This document shows positions 18,492 through 28,229 of a stretch of 64,000 bases of DNA, piece after piece. Every line of letters begins with the position of its first letter. Positions within the stretch are counted from its first letter, which is position 1. The DNA lies in assembly GCA_903904835.1 (NCBI GenBank), contig CAIVEI010000145.1:33477-97476 (forward strand). Reading direction: 5' to 3'. The stretch is from an uncultured Schlesneria sp. (lineage in GTDB: Bacteria; Planctomycetota; Planctomycetia; Planctomycetales; Planctomycetaceae). Both the position numbers and the translations under genes were made by a program. A model generated the notes under the pieces. It was not told the origin of the DNA and searched no databases. It worked only from the letters and a program-made list of their open reading frames with translations.

Positions 18492-20150
18492 ATGAATTTG
18501 TTTTATCTCAAGGCGATCATGACTGCGCTGACGTTAATCGCAACGTCCTTCATGGCCGCGCAGTTGGTCATGGCCGAGGAAGTCACGCGAGTGTTCCTCT
18601 TTGCCGGTCAGTCCAATATGGTCGGGTCAGATGCGCTCGCGGATCGCATCGATGACTACCCGAACTTCAAAAGCGCTGGCGAACCGCAGAGCGACGTTCT
18701 GTTTTCTTACATCCTTGGAAATGGCGATGAAGCTTCCAATGGTTGGGTATCACTGAAACCGTTAACGGCATTTGGTCCGGAAGTGACGTTTGCTCGACGA
18801 GTCCGGCAGCAGACTCAATTCCCGATCGCCATCATCAAATCGGCGGTCGGAGGGGCGACGGTTGCCTTCGATTGGAATCCCGATGCCCCGGAAAAGGGAC
18901 AGAAGCTTTACCCGCGAACGCTAAAGCTAATTCGCGATTCGCTTGCCGAGCTGGACAATCGCGGTGTTCGGTATCAACTTGAAGCGGTGATGTGGCATCA
19001 GGGTGAGAACGACATGCTCGACCGCAATCTTTACAAACAATATGCCGAAGGACTGACGAAGCTTGTCGCGCGTCTGCGCGCGGACCTCAAGGCTCCCGAC
19101 CTGAAGTGGTATATTGGCGAGGTCAGCGAGAAGGGGATCTGGGGGATGGATCACCGCAGTAATCTTGGCATCTTCCGACAGCAACAAGAACAAGTGTTGA
19201 AGGCTGACCCGCTTGTACGCTGGGTGCCGACTTCGCATCTCGCCTTCGAGGTCATGCGAAGCGGTCAGCCTCATTATCACTTCGGCACACAGGGCCAGCT
19301 TCAAATGGGCGAAGCGTTTGCGTCAGCGTATCTGAGCGATATCGGGAAGCCACTCGCAACGACCGAATGCCAATTCAAAAAGGAATTGCCAATTTCAAAG
19401 CCGGTCCGCGTACATCTGTTCGTGCTGGCTGGCCAGCGAAACATGGAAGGTGAAGATTCGTTCGTCTCGGAAATCACGCAGCAACCTGACTACGAGTCGT
19501 TGGTCAAAGTTCAGAATAACGTCTTGTTCCGTTACTCGCTGGGAGGTGGAGTAAAATTATCATCGGGTTGGGAACCGCTTGGTCCTGTCGATTTTCTCGG
19601 CAACTTCGGCCCAGAGCTGAGCTTTGGAGCTCTATTGCGGAAGTCGATTGACGCCAAAGAAGGAGTGGCCATCATCAAGTTTACACACAGCGGAGCACAG
19701 GGGCCGGACTGGTTTCCGAACGAATCACCTGAGTCACATCGCAATCTGTATCCAAAACTACTCCTTTTTATCCAAGCGGCTCAGGACGACCTGAATCAGC
19801 AGGGCGTGGAGTGCAGCCTGGAAGGGATATTCTGGCATACCGGTGAGAATGACACTTATTTTGGACCCTACTCGCAGAACATTGCCAAGTGGTTGAAACA
19901 GTTAATCGAACGGACGAGGGCTGAACTTAAACAGCCCGATCTTCCATGGTTCATCTCCGAGCAGCACAAGAACTCCCCGTGGGGCAATATCGACGCGGTT
20001 AACGCCTCTTTGCACGAACTCGCTCGCACCGATCCATCCATCACGATCATCAAGACGTCTGAGTTACCTCACACGCGACTTCATTTCGGAACCAGGGGAA
20101 CGCTCATGTTGGGCGAGGTAATGGCTGATTCTTACTTGAAGAAACGTTAA
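18492..20150 (+). CDS. Two-domain SASA-type esterase with degenerate second domain
   Basis: 552 residues. Signal peptide to about residue 28. Domain 1 (~33-290) has the block I motif FLFAGQSNMVGSD with Ser41 and the His motif VMWHQGENDM. Domain 2 (~305-550) repeats the same plan, HLFVLAGQRNMEGED and IFWHTGENDT, but the nucleophile position is Arg316 (CGA codon) instead of Ser. Domain 2 is therefore probably inactive as an esterase and may bind carbohydrate or stabilise the first. The tandem duplication and the neighbouring esterase and sulfatase point to glycan degradation. An AGGA-like site (GAGGAAC) precedes the ATG. Confidence 0.88.
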   Translation: MNLFYLKAIMTALTLIATSFMAAQLVMAEEVTRVFLFAGQSNMVGSDALADRIDDYPNFKSAGEPQSDVLFSYILGNGDEASNGWVSLKPLTAFGPEVTFARRVRQQTQFPIAIIKSAVGGATVAFDWNPDAPEKGQKLYPRTLKLIRDSLAELDNRGVRYQLEAVMWHQGENDMLDRNLYKQYAEGLTKLVARLRADLKAPDLKWYIGEVSEKGIWGMDHRSNLGIFRQQQEQVLKADPLVRWVPTSHLAFEVMRSGQPHYHFGTQGQLQMGEAFASAYLSDIGKPLATTECQFKKELPISKPVRVHLFVLAGQRNMEGEDSFVSEITQQPDYESLVKVQNNVLFRYSLGGGVKLSSGWEPLGPVDFLGNFGPELSFGALLRKSIDAKEGVAIIKFTHSGAQGPDWFPNESPESHRNLYPKLLLFIQAAQDDLNQQGVECSLEGIFWHTGENDTYFGPYSQNIAKWLKQLIERTRAELKQPDLPWFISEQHKNSPWGNIDAVNASLHELARTDPSITIIKTSELPHTRLHFGTRGTLMLGEVMADSYLKKR

Positions 20151-20567
20151 AGCGAGTGCGGCCACCCTTATGACAACAGCCTGAATTCAAGAGTCTCTGC
20201 ACCAGTTCGCTTCTGCCAATGTCGTTTTGCTGGCCACCGTGTACTTCTTCAGACGTCACACCGTATTCGTTGCGTCTCCACGAAGTATTCCTTCACATTC
20301 CACTTCGATGAAGGTAATCTTATGAACGTTAGAATGATCACTAAGGTCGACAACAATCACTCCCTTGGGATTGTGCATGTGGCGTGTTTTTCAGGACGCA
20401 AGCGGTTTATGAGTAAAGAGCGACAGTTTCAATTGTTGTTCTGCTGTCCCAATTCGTTTGCAGCCAGATTCGAACCGTTTTTGGAAAAAATTGAAATTCA
20501 CTAATCTGCCTCACCAACTAACAATACAGTCAAATCCAACTTCTCGCACAGGATTCACCACAAGCTC
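20151..20567. other. Intergenic region, no secure gene
   Basis: 417 bp. A 60-codon frame (20322-20504) with a fair ribosome-binding site lies here but matches no family I know, so it is not called. No repeat element or terminator was recognised. Confidence 0.4.
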
Positions 20568-21482
20568 ATGAAAATAAGTGTCGCGGCCATCGCATTATTG
20601 TTCGCAGTGAATATGGCTCGAGCGGAAATCGGAACGATTTCGCCCGCAGATGCCAGACTGCTCATCGAGTCGTCGGAGGTCAGCAAAAGGCCGGTCGTCA
20701 TTGACACACGTGGCGGGTATAAAGACTACTTTCGAGGCCACTTACCGACGGCGCATCACCTTAATTTTGATACGTTACGCGGTACGGATCATGGTGTCCC
20801 TGTGCAGTATCTTCCTGACGAATTGACCAAGGCATTGTTGATTCGGGCGGGCGTGGACCGCAACCGAATCCATCTAGTTTACGCGACCGGCGATAAGCTT
20901 CCAAACGACGAAATTCTGAGTGCCAGCATGGTGGCCTACGTGCTGGAAAAATTCGGTGTCAAGGAAATTCGAATCGTCGATGGTGGGCTTCCCGCCTGGC
21001 ACAAGTCGAAATTTCCAGTGACGCAGGAATACTTTGGTAATCCATCAGGGACTCTGCCAGAAAACCAAGAAAAGGAAATCGGGATTGCGATCGAAGAGCT
21101 ACTTGAACGAAAAGGGGGGCCCGGAGTGATCCTTGTCGACGCAAGACCACGCAACGAGTATCTCGGTGACGATGACGTCTGGCTACGGAAGGGCCACATT
21201 CCGGGCGCGATCAGTTTCCATTGGGCCCGTCTGATGGAACAGGATAACACTCATCAATTTCGCTCGTTCCAGCAAACGAAATCTGACCTGGAGGCCGCAG
21301 GGTTGACGCCAAATAAAGAGATTATCGTTTACTGCGGTACGTCACGCGAAGGAAGCCTGTTACGTTTTTATCTCAGACATGTCGCTAAATATCCCAAAGT
21401 ACGTCTCTATGAAGGCTCGTGGAAAGAATACGTGTCGCTAAAGCAACTTCCGGCAGAGACGAAAGAAAACAAGGCCAATTGA
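20568..21482 (+). CDS. Exported two-domain rhodanese (sulfurtransferase)
   Basis: 304 residues. Signal peptide (SVAAIALLFAVNMARA). Two rhodanese domains: the N-terminal (~25-150, VVIDTRGGYKDYFRGHLPTA) has no active-site cysteine and reads VYATGDKLP at that place. The C-terminal (~170-300, VILVDARPRNEYLG, GHIPGAISFHW) has the active-site loop YCGTSREGS with Cys256. The loop differs from typical thiosulfate (CRKGVTA) and mercaptopyruvate (CGSGVTA) sulfurtransferases. A periplasmic sulfane-sulfur transfer role is likely. The permease gene starts 10 bp downstream, so the two probably form an operon. Confidence 0.9.
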   Translation: MKISVAAIALLFAVNMARAEIGTISPADARLLIESSEVSKRPVVIDTRGGYKDYFRGHLPTAHHLNFDTLRGTDHGVPVQYLPDELTKALLIRAGVDRNRIHLVYATGDKLPNDEILSASMVAYVLEKFGVKEIRIVDGGLPAWHKSKFPVTQEYFGNPSGTLPENQEKEIGIAIEELLERKGGPGVILVDARPRNEYLGDDDVWLRKGHIPGAISFHWARLMEQDNTHQFRSFQQTKSDLEAAGLTPNKEIIVYCGTSREGSLLRFYLRHVAKYPKVRLYEGSWKEYVSLKQLPAETKENKAN

Positions 21483-21492
21483 GGCCTGATGT

Positions 21493-22449
21493 ATGTTAAC
21501 CACGATCCTCGTTCTCGCTGTCTGTTTCGTCGCCTTTACCAATGGGGCCAATGCCAATTTCAAGGGGGTGGCATCGCTCTATGGAAGCGAAACCACCACG
21601 CTTTGGGGAGCGCTCGGGTGGGGTACGGCAACAACCCTTGTTGGCTCGATTGCCTCAGCGTTTCTGGCGGGCGGAATGCTGAAAAAATTCAGTGGTCGTG
21701 GAATTGTCCCCGATGCGTTGGTGCAACAACCCGAGTTCATTGTCGCGGTCGCGGTGGGTGCAGCGCTAACGAGCTTTCTCGCCAACCGGTTTGGCTTCCC
21801 AGTCTCCACCACGCACGCTCTTGTCGGTGCGTTGACGGGCGCAGGACTAGCCGGCAGCGGCACAGATGTTCAATTTGCCGCCTTGGGAAAGAACTTCCTT
21901 TTCCCGTTGTTCTTCAGCCCGGCGATCGCGGCCGTCTTGGGAGGGGCAGTCTATCTGATACTCAAGTTGTTGCGTCTCGCGCCGGACCATCGCACGCCTC
22001 TTCTTGATGTCCTGCATTATTCGAGTACCGGAGCCGCAAGCTTTGCCCGCGGTCTCAACGACACACCAAAAATGGCTGCGCTGTTGCTTATTGCGCCCGG
22101 TGTCGACCTGAAATGGGGGTTTGCCATGGTTGCTGGCATGATTGCACTTGGCGGGTTGCTCGACGCTCAGCGAGTGGCCGAGACACTTGGCAAAAAAGTC
22201 ACCGCGATGAACCCCGGTCAGGGTTTCGCCGCCAGTCTTGTGACCGCTGGACTTGTCACGACCGCAAGCTTGCACAGCCTTCCTGTGAGTACAACGCATG
22301 TCAGCGTAGGATCATTACTCGGAATGGGAGCGACGACGGGACAAGCGAAATGGCGTAAAGTTACTGAGATATTGCTCGCGTGGGTTAGTACCGTTCCATG
22401 CGCTGCACTTCTGGCTGCAATTGTCTACGCAGCGGTTTCGCGGATTTAA
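21493..22449 (+). CDS. PiT-family inorganic anion transporter (phosphate or sulfate)
   Basis: 318 residues, about 9-10 hydrophobic segments. PiT signatures occur twice: FTNGANANFKGVASLYG near the N-terminus and FARGLNDTPKMAALLL in the second half, each followed by a PVSTTHALVG or PVSTTHVSVG motif. The first signature normally reads GANDN; here the Asp is Ala21. The family moves phosphate, but members such as CysP of Bacillus carry sulfate. Pairing with a rhodanese gene 10 bp upstream makes sulfate or thiosulfate a reasonable guess, not proven. Confidence 0.88.
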   Translation: MLTTILVLAVCFVAFTNGANANFKGVASLYGSETTTLWGALGWGTATTLVGSIASAFLAGGMLKKFSGRGIVPDALVQQPEFIVAVAVGAALTSFLANRFGFPVSTTHALVGALTGAGLAGSGTDVQFAALGKNFLFPLFFSPAIAAVLGGAVYLILKLLRLAPDHRTPLLDVLHYSSTGAASFARGLNDTPKMAALLLIAPGVDLKWGFAMVAGMIALGGLLDAQRVAETLGKKVTAMNPGQGFAASLVTAGLVTTASLHSLPVSTTHVSVGSLLGMGATTGQAKWRKVTEILLAWVSTVPCAALLAAIVYAAVSRI

Positions 22450-22495
22450 TCGTTTTAATTCGGAAATTGTTTCGACCAACCGATAACCGCCAGCG

Positions 22496-23539
22496 TCAAT
22501 AAGCATCGCCCGAGATAAGTTCCGATCCTGCAACGGTGCCGAGTGCTCGCCAGATGTTTCCGTCGACGGACGAAGAAATGAACTTTACTGTTCCATCGCC
22601 AAACAGCGTATGGACCCCTCCCGTGTGATAACTGCGGGACGTCACGGCAGCAAATGTCGGCCCGCCAATCCGCTCTCGTTCGCTATTCAGGTCGACATCC
22701 GGGTAGGCATTTCCCGGTCCGCCGGGTGTCTTCTTGTTGGGAGGCCACGCCGTCGTGAATCCAATATGATGTACGGCCAGTTCTGCCCATTGCGAATGTC
22801 CGTTCAACAAAAACGTGCAGCCAGCAGCCTGATACTCCGGTGCAACGGTATCAGGATTGGCGTTGGGCGATGGAATGTTATTCGGATCATTGATGTTGGC
22901 CAAAGATCCACAATCGCGGATATATGGCTGATAGTTCTTCACTTCTGACATGAACAGCGTCTGGCTGGTCCCATCGGTGAAATCGCTCCAGCGGCGACTG
23001 AGGTTTACTCCGAACGCCGATCGGGTTTGAACGGTGCCGCCTGGGCCGCCCCAGACGTACCAGTCCCCCATGCAGTACCCGTAATTGTTCCCGCCAATCA
23101 GGCCAAACGACACGTTCGGCTCTAGCTGCTGGTTCGGTTCGCCTGGGCAGAGAAATATCTTCGTCAGATTCGCCACCGCTGGTTGGTTCGCGAGATCACC
23201 GTAGGACGAGTTGACGTTGATCGCGTTGTACGTATTCCCTTGTTCGATGTAAGGAAGAATCCGAGCAAGAGGGCCGAGATAACTCGTGTAAAGCGATCCG
23301 CCTGGCTGTCGAATAATCACTGCCGACGGGGGCAAGCAACCCATACTTGATTCATAGTTAAAAAGGGCAAGTCCAAGCTGCTTCAGGTTGTTTTTGCATT
23401 GTGCACGTCTTGCGGCCTCGCGCACCTGCTGAACCGCCGGAAGCAGTAACGCAATCAAAACGGCAATGATGGCAATTACGACGAGCAACTCAATCAGCGT
23501 GAACGCTGTTCGATGGTTTGCGTGTTTGTGAAATGGCAT
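22496..23539 (-). CDS. DUF1559 pseudopilin-like protein
   Basis: 347 residues. The N-terminus is a type IV pilin/type II secretion pseudopilin signal: short basic leader, then [20 protein letters not shown] with the prepilin peptidase site before F and Glu at +5. A hydrophobic helix, the conserved [20 protein letters not shown] and the DUF1559 domain follow. The C-terminal motif HTGGVHTLFGDG is the H-X9-DG signature. These proteins are planctomycete-specific and abundant; they are presumably envelope or pilus-like components. Convergent with the PiT gene. Confidence 0.93.
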   Translation of the reverse strand: MPFHKHANHRTAFTLIELLVVIAIIAVLIALLLPAVQQVREAARRAQCKNNLKQLGLALFNYESSMGCLPPSAVIIRQPGGSLYTSYLGPLARILPYIEQGNTYNAINVNSSYGDLANQPAVANLTKIFLCPGEPNQQLEPNVSFGLIGGNNYGYCMGDWYVWGGPGGTVQTRSAFGVNLSRRWSDFTDGTSQTLFMSEVKNYQPYIRDCGSLANINDPNNIPSPNANPDTVAPEYQAAGCTFLLNGHSQWAELAVHHIGFTTAWPPNKKTPGGPGNAYPDVDLNSERERIGGPTFAAVTSRSYHTGGVHTLFGDGTVKFISSSVDGNIWRALGTVAGSELISGDAY

Positions 23540-23674
23540 TACTCATCTGCTGGTCGGCGAAAATTTAAGTCGGAATGTCTAAGTAAAGACGCCGTGGTTT
23601 TAGTTGTGAAGCGATGGATTGTCAAATCATCTGCATTTGATGATGGCCGGAGAACAACAAAACTGGTCGAAACG

Positions 23675-24478
23675 TCAGTTCGGATAACTGCCGTCTTCTA
23701 CAAGAACTTTTTTGTCGGGGTACATATCGATGATGCCGTTATCGAAAATCATCGTGGAAACGTGTCCATCGAGATAAAGGTAGTTGGCGGCACCGTTGTG
23801 ACGTTTGTAGGCGAACCACGGCTGAAGGAAGTCCGTTCCCAACCAGACGTCGTAATCATCCTGACGTGAATCATTTTCTGATGTGGGCGAAAACGCAGTC
23901 GCATCCCGTTCCGAAAAACAGATGAAATTGGAGAGCCCGATTTCGATCTGGAACCTGGGGAACGTCCACAAGCCATAACGTCGAGTCTTATGGCTGAGCA
24001 GCGAATTCATCATATAACTGGTCCTTTGCTCGATTCCGTCTGGCTGACCGGTGACTGAGTCGATGTACGGAGTCGGAATCGACGTGTCTGAAAGGCATCG
24101 ATAAATCTTGTTGGTCCCGACATTGATCCCCTTTTTCGCGACCAACTCATCGGACTCCGCAGCACTTCCCACGAACGGCATGATTTTGTCCGACCAGTAG
24201 ATTTCGGCAAACGAATCCGCCGCTCCGCTATTGGCGATCACATCGGCATCAAATGGGTGGTGCAGAAAAAAACGGCCATTGTAGATCTCGTAATACTGAT
24301 GAACGGCCAAGCCGATCTGCCTCAAATGCGACTGGCAGTCCATTTTGCGAGCCGCTTCGCGAACCTGCTGGGCTGCGGGAAGAATCAATGCGATTAGAAC
24401 GGCGATGATCGCGATGACTACGAGTAGCTCCACAAGTGTGAATCCGCGTCGGTTGCGATGATGTCTGCTCGCGTCCAT
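23675..24478 (-). CDS. Short divergent DUF1559-like protein
   Basis: 267 residues, shorter than the neighbouring 300-380-residue members. The pseudopilin leader is intact ([20 protein letters not shown]) and H-X9-DG is present in [14 protein letters not shown]. The middle part lacks several usual DUF1559 blocks, and the C-terminus ends with an Asp/Lys-rich tail after the motif. This reads as a distinct subgroup with the GFTLVELL helix and a reduced globular domain. 135 bp upstream of the preceding DUF1559 gene on the same strand. Confidence 0.88.
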   Translation of the reverse strand: MDASRHHRNRRGFTLVELLVVIAIIAVLIALILPAAQQVREAARKMDCQSHLRQIGLAVHQYYEIYNGRFFLHHPFDADVIANSGAADSFAEIYWSDKIMPFVGSAAESDELVAKKGINVGTNKIYRCLSDTSIPTPYIDSVTGQPDGIEQRTSYMMNSLLSHKTRRYGLWTFPRFQIEIGLSNFICFSERDATAFSPTSENDSRQDDYDVWLGTDFLQPWFAYKRHNGAANYLYLDGHVSTMIFDNGIIDMYPDKKVLVEDGSYPN

Positions 24479-24737
24479 TTTGGAAGCTGGTCCAGATTTT
24501 CTGAGTTCAGACGTTTTTTTGTACGAAATCGTTAGTGGGTATCTGAATTCGAAGAATGAATCGTTCCAAAAGAGATATTAGCCAAATCGGGTTTGCGTTG
24601 CCAACTTTGGCGCTAATCAGTCCGTCCGCACGTCACCTTGCGCAGCAGTGACGGCTGAAAGATTCTGAATTGTAGAAGGGGATTGTGATCCGGCGCGCCA
24701 GTTTTACGTCCATGACGTCGCAGGTGGTTATCTTCAC

Positions 24738-25799
24738 TCATGTGATGAGCGTGTTTTCTCCCGTCATTCGAGTGTCGTATCCCGAAAGCTCACCGTAGAG
24801 TTGCCGATATTCTGAGGATTGAATCACTTTCAAAAGTGTCAGAACGCGCGGATCGTCTTCGTTGCAACGCTGGTAACAGAGATCGTATTCTTCCGTGCGG
24901 ATGGGAATGAATTTTAAGCCCGCTTCCCTGGCAACGAGTTCCAGGCAAACGCCCGCGTCAGCCCAACCGCAGCGAATGGCGTCGGCAACACCACGATGAT
25001 CTCGTGCAGTGCGCCGCGGGGCTGGACGATCGTGAAGCAATTCATCTTGACACCTCCGTGCTCCAGAACCCTCTTCGCGACCAATCCATTTGAGCTGGCT
25101 ATTCAATAACCCGCGCACGGAACGAGTTCCAATTTTTGACCCCACGGCGACGCCTGCCTTCCAGGAGGCGGCACGCAGCAGCCGCGCGGGTTGTGATACC
25201 AGTTGCCTGACCGACGCTGCATTTCCTTTGGGATCATTTGTGGCCGCGAAATGGACACCTGCCATGTGAACCAAGCCCTGTTCAAGCAGTTGTAACGCCT
25301 GCCAGCTTGATCGCTGCACGACAAGTATCCGGAAACCTGTGGTACGCTCATACAAACGAGCCAACAACCCGGATGCCGGATCGCAACTTGCGATTACCAA
25401 CGTCTCATTGGCTCGTCGAAGATGGCTCGGATTGGATTCGGGGAGACCAAACCCATCGTGTGGAATCTCTCCCAAAGGTGTCACCTCTGCCGGATAAAAC
25501 AGTAGTTGCCCCTGGACTGTTCCGCACCAGTAACGAGCCGGCTGGGGCGAACTGGGCCATGCCCATCGAGGTGTCGATTTTAACGGGCTCTCGGTCAGGT
25601 TGGTGCTGAAAAGCTCCTCGACCGAACACTCCATCACGCGCGCTAATGATAACGCCGTCGCGACTGACGGAATCAGCCGCTGTCCTTCGATCGCACTGAC
25701 GGCAGCACGCGAAATATTCGCCCTGGCAGCCAGTTCCGCCTGACTCCATTCCCTTGCCCGGCGGCGATTTCGTACTTGATTCTGTTTTTGTTGCGACAT
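24738..25799 (-). CDS. XRE-family regulator with periplasmic-binding-protein-like ligand domain
   Basis: 353 residues. An XRE helix-turn-helix at residues ~8-65 (REWSQAELAARANISRAAVSAIEGQRLIPS) is followed by a linker and a PBP-like domain (~110-335, ETLVIASCDPASGLLARLYERTTGFRILV, GSGARRCQDELL, DAIRCGWADAGVCLELVAREAGL). The same pairing is found in regulators linked to molybdate and tungstate uptake (PBP_like, PF12727). A tungstate-type ABC importer lies 8 kb away at 34163-36373 and is a candidate target. The upstream 258 bp is AT-rich and may contain an autoregulatory operator. Confidence 0.88.
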   Translation of the reverse strand: MSQQKQNQVRNRRRAREWSQAELAARANISRAAVSAIEGQRLIPSVATALSLARVMECSVEELFSTNLTESPLKSTPRWAWPSSPQPARYWCGTVQGQLLFYPAEVTPLGEIPHDGFGLPESNPSHLRRANETLVIASCDPASGLLARLYERTTGFRILVVQRSSWQALQLLEQGLVHMAGVHFAATNDPKGNAASVRQLVSQPARLLRAASWKAGVAVGSKIGTRSVRGLLNSQLKWIGREEGSGARRCQDELLHDRPAPRRTARDHRGVADAIRCGWADAGVCLELVAREAGLKFIPIRTEEYDLCYQRCNEDDPRVLTLLKVIQSSEYRQLYGELSGYDTRMTGENTLIT

Positions 25800-26057
25800 G
25801 ACCCGATCCAGAGTTACTATTTTGTGCCAATGGCAGATACGTGGTTTTTAATATTGCATAATTGCGATTACCCTTTCAAAGGATTGTCGCATTGGATGCA
25901 AACGAGACAATAGGCTGTTATGATTCTGACAATCAATGGCACGAACATGTCATAAGGCTTTCGAGTCAACGAACAATTTTGAACCGACAATTATGTGGCA
26001 TGTCACCTTCGTGACTCTCTGTTGATCCAAATCTTTTTCCCGACAGGAATTTGTTGA

Positions 26058-27113
26058 ATGCCTCACTCCTGCCCCTTCTCCCGTCGGCGTACCGCGTTCA
26101 CCCTGATCGAACTGTTGGTCGTCATCGCCATCATCGCGGTTTTAATCGCCTTGTTGCTTCCCGCTGTGCAGCAGGCCCGCGAAGCGGCTCGCCGGACTCA
26201 ATGCAAGAACAACCTGAAACAGATCGGCTTGGCCTCGGCAAACTACGAATCCACATACAGTTTGCTCCCCTCGGGAGGAAAGGGGGTCAGCTTCGCTCTG
26301 ATTAATCTGTACGGCTTTCCAGATTCCTTCTTCACCGAGATCTTGCCGTTTCTTGATCAGGCTCCCGTCTACAATCAGTTCAACCTTTCGCTGCATTACA
26401 CGAATAGTTCAGCATCCACCAATGCCACGGCGGCAAGGACCAGGATTACCGCGTTCTTGTGTCCCTCCAATCCTGTGACAACAGCCGACCCTCAGGGGTT
26501 TGGAACGACGGATTATGATCCAACGGAGTACGTTGATATCGATCCCGGTTCGGGACTAAAGAACGGTCTCACCGGGAATACGATTGGCCCCTTCCCGACG
26601 GGTGGTGGAACAAGCGTTAACGCCACAAAAGAAGGGATGCACGGGTTGTTTCCCCCTCCGATCGCGGCCGTGTCGGACGGGTTGAGTAATACGATTGCCG
26701 TCATTGAATGTGCAGGCAAACCAGCGGGACTTCTCGGTAAGTATGCGTTCACGTTTACGATTGGCAATTGCCCTGGGATCGATCCAGCTCAAATGCCAAG
26801 TGGAAAGTACACCGCTCCGAATCGCTGGGCGGATGGCGACGCAAGCGCCGGCATCAATGGCCAGTTAACCAATGTCGCGGGAGGAAACTTGCAGTACATC
26901 AATGGCAATAAGACTCCGCTTGGCGGTCCTGCAAACTGCCCATGGACCACGCTTAATTGCGGTCCAAATATGGAGCCGTTCAGCTTTCACGTGGGCGGAG
27001 TACAGGCTCTGATGGGGGATGGAAGCGTTCGATTCATCTCGGAAAACCTCAACTGGCTCACGCTTCGAAATCTTGTCGCGCGTGACGATGGCAACCCGGT
27101 TGGCGATTTCTAA
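26058..27113 (+). CDS. DUF1559 pseudopilin-like protein
   Basis: 351 residues. Leader and helix [20 protein letters not shown], conserved [23 protein letters not shown]1559 globular domain, and the H-X9-DG motif [12 protein letters not shown] near the C-terminus. It is closest in its N-terminal block to the proteins at 28230 and 31587. It stands alone, transcribed away from the XRE regulator gene; envelope function is inferred. Confidence 0.93.
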   Translation: MPHSCPFSRRRTAFTLIELLVVIAIIAVLIALLLPAVQQAREAARRTQCKNNLKQIGLASANYESTYSLLPSGGKGVSFALINLYGFPDSFFTEILPFLDQAPVYNQFNLSLHYTNSSASTNATAARTRITAFLCPSNPVTTADPQGFGTTDYDPTEYVDIDPGSGLKNGLTGNTIGPFPTGGGTSVNATKEGMHGLFPPPIAAVSDGLSNTIAVIECAGKPAGLLGKYAFTFTIGNCPGIDPAQMPSGKYTAPNRWADGDASAGINGQLTNVAGGNLQYINGNKTPLGGPANCPWTTLNCGPNMEPFSFHVGGVQALMGDGSVRFISENLNWLTLRNLVARDDGNPVGDF

Positions 27114-27236
27114 ATCATTGGCTTGTTCTCGCTGATGGGAAAATCGGTTTCGATACAATCGGACGAGAGAGAATTTCAGGCATCGTGGTTATACTTTCGC
27201 ATGTGGAGAGCGAATCGATAGCCAATCAGACTGTCC

Positions 27237-27866
27237 GTGAGGGACAAGGCAATTTCTGTGCTTTCGTTTTCGTGGCATGCTTGGACTCATCGTTCGCGAC
27301 GGCAAAACGTATCGATTTTGCTGCTGGCGGGGTTCGTTATTGCGCTGCTGCCGATCCCGTTAATTTCTTTTTCTCCCAAAGATGGCAAGGATCTTTCGCG
27401 ACCCTTTCCTTGCCAGTATCGTCCCTGCGGCTGTATGTCTGCTGCGCAATGCAAAAAGAAGTGTTGCTGCTTTTCTGATCAGCAAAAACTCGTCTGGGCG
27501 AAACGAAATGGCGTGGACCCGTCAGAAGTTGTGGCCTCGATCACGAAACGCGGTGCGGCTTCCAAATCATCTCCTACGGTATGCTGTACGATCAAGAACG
27601 GTTCAAAAGCACAAGTTGCACACCGCCAGCCCAAGGCAAAGTCGACTCCAAAATCACGATTCAAAATTGTGATTGGAGCAGTCGCGGATGACTGTCAGGG
27701 CCTTGTAAAGACCGCATTTGGTCAGGCCGTCTTTTTGATTCCTCCGATGATCTCGTTGAATCCACTGGTTGATTCGATCGTTGAGCGATTCATCAACCGG
27801 GCCTCAGTCGTGGTTCAGGCGATTGTTGAACCACCGGTTCCGCCCCCTCGTGTCGCAGCGGCCTAG
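27237..27866 (+). CDS. Cysteine-rich single-TM protein, conserved in planctomycetes
   Basis: 209 residues from GTG at 27237; start uncertain (an in-frame GTG about 20 nt later is possible). One membrane helix (SILLLAGFVIALLPIPLISF) is followed by a cysteine cluster: FPCQYRPCGCMSAAQCKKK then CCCF, i.e. C-x4-C-x-C-x5-C-x3-CCC. After that comes LVWAKRNGVDPSE. I recall this arrangement (PC-x-C, A-x-QC, CCC, then a W-A-x-x-x-GV block) in other planctomycete proteins of unknown function. The C-terminal third is low complexity. Metal binding is plausible but unproven. Confidence 0.68.
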   Translation: MRDKAISVLSFSWHAWTHRSRRQNVSILLLAGFVIALLPIPLISFSPKDGKDLSRPFPCQYRPCGCMSAAQCKKKCCCFSDQQKLVWAKRNGVDPSEVVASITKRGAASKSSPTVCCTIKNGSKAQVAHRQPKAKSTPKSRFKIVIGAVADDCQGLVKTAFGQAVFLIPPMISLNPLVDSIVERFINRASVVVQAIVEPPVPPPRVAAA

Positions 27867-27999
27867 ATCTGTCCCAAGTTGTGACGCCATGCGCTACAAC
27901 CTGAAAGTCCCGACGCTTACACACGGATGATTCATTATCACACCGTCGCCAAAGTAATGTCGAGGCGAAACCGTCTGGACTTGGGTACCGGACAGATCT
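27865..27999. repeat. Spaced inverted repeat
   Basis: Arms AGATCTGTCCCAAGT (27865-27879) and ACTTGGGTACCGGACAGATCT-type (27979-27999) are reverse complements apart from a 6-nt insertion in the right arm; about 100 bp lies between. It sits directly after the stop of the cysteine-rich gene. Could be an RNA structure or the border of a small decayed element. Confidence 0.5.
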
Positions 28000-28082
28000 C
28001 TCCTGCCGTCAATCGAAACACGCTTCGTTGCCAACAGAATCTGGCACACGAGTGATTTCAACTTTCGCCGCCACAGGGGTTC

Positions 28083-28178
28083 GTGCGGTCTGATATCGCA
28101 CGCTCACGATTGGCCATTGATTAGCTCTCCACAAGTGCGAACCAACCCAACTCGTGAGCGTGCCATTACGGGCCGCAC
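28083..28178. repeat. Palindromic intergenic element, family C
   Basis: Imperfect palindrome of about 96 bp with arms containing GTGCGG at the outside and GCACGCTCACGA toward the centre (28083-28113 against 28147-28178). It lies 50 bp before a DUF1559 gene, so it may lie in that gene's leader. MITE/REP-like by structure; only one copy noticed in this window. Confidence 0.7.
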
Positions 28179-28229
28179 AAGCTAACCGCTTTTCGTTACG
28201 AGAATTCCTCTTTTGAATTTCGGGAGACG

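Noticed and set aside
20322..20504. 60-codon frame with a fair ribosome-binding site
   Set aside because: No homology, no membrane or signal feature, and no operon context; could be chance.
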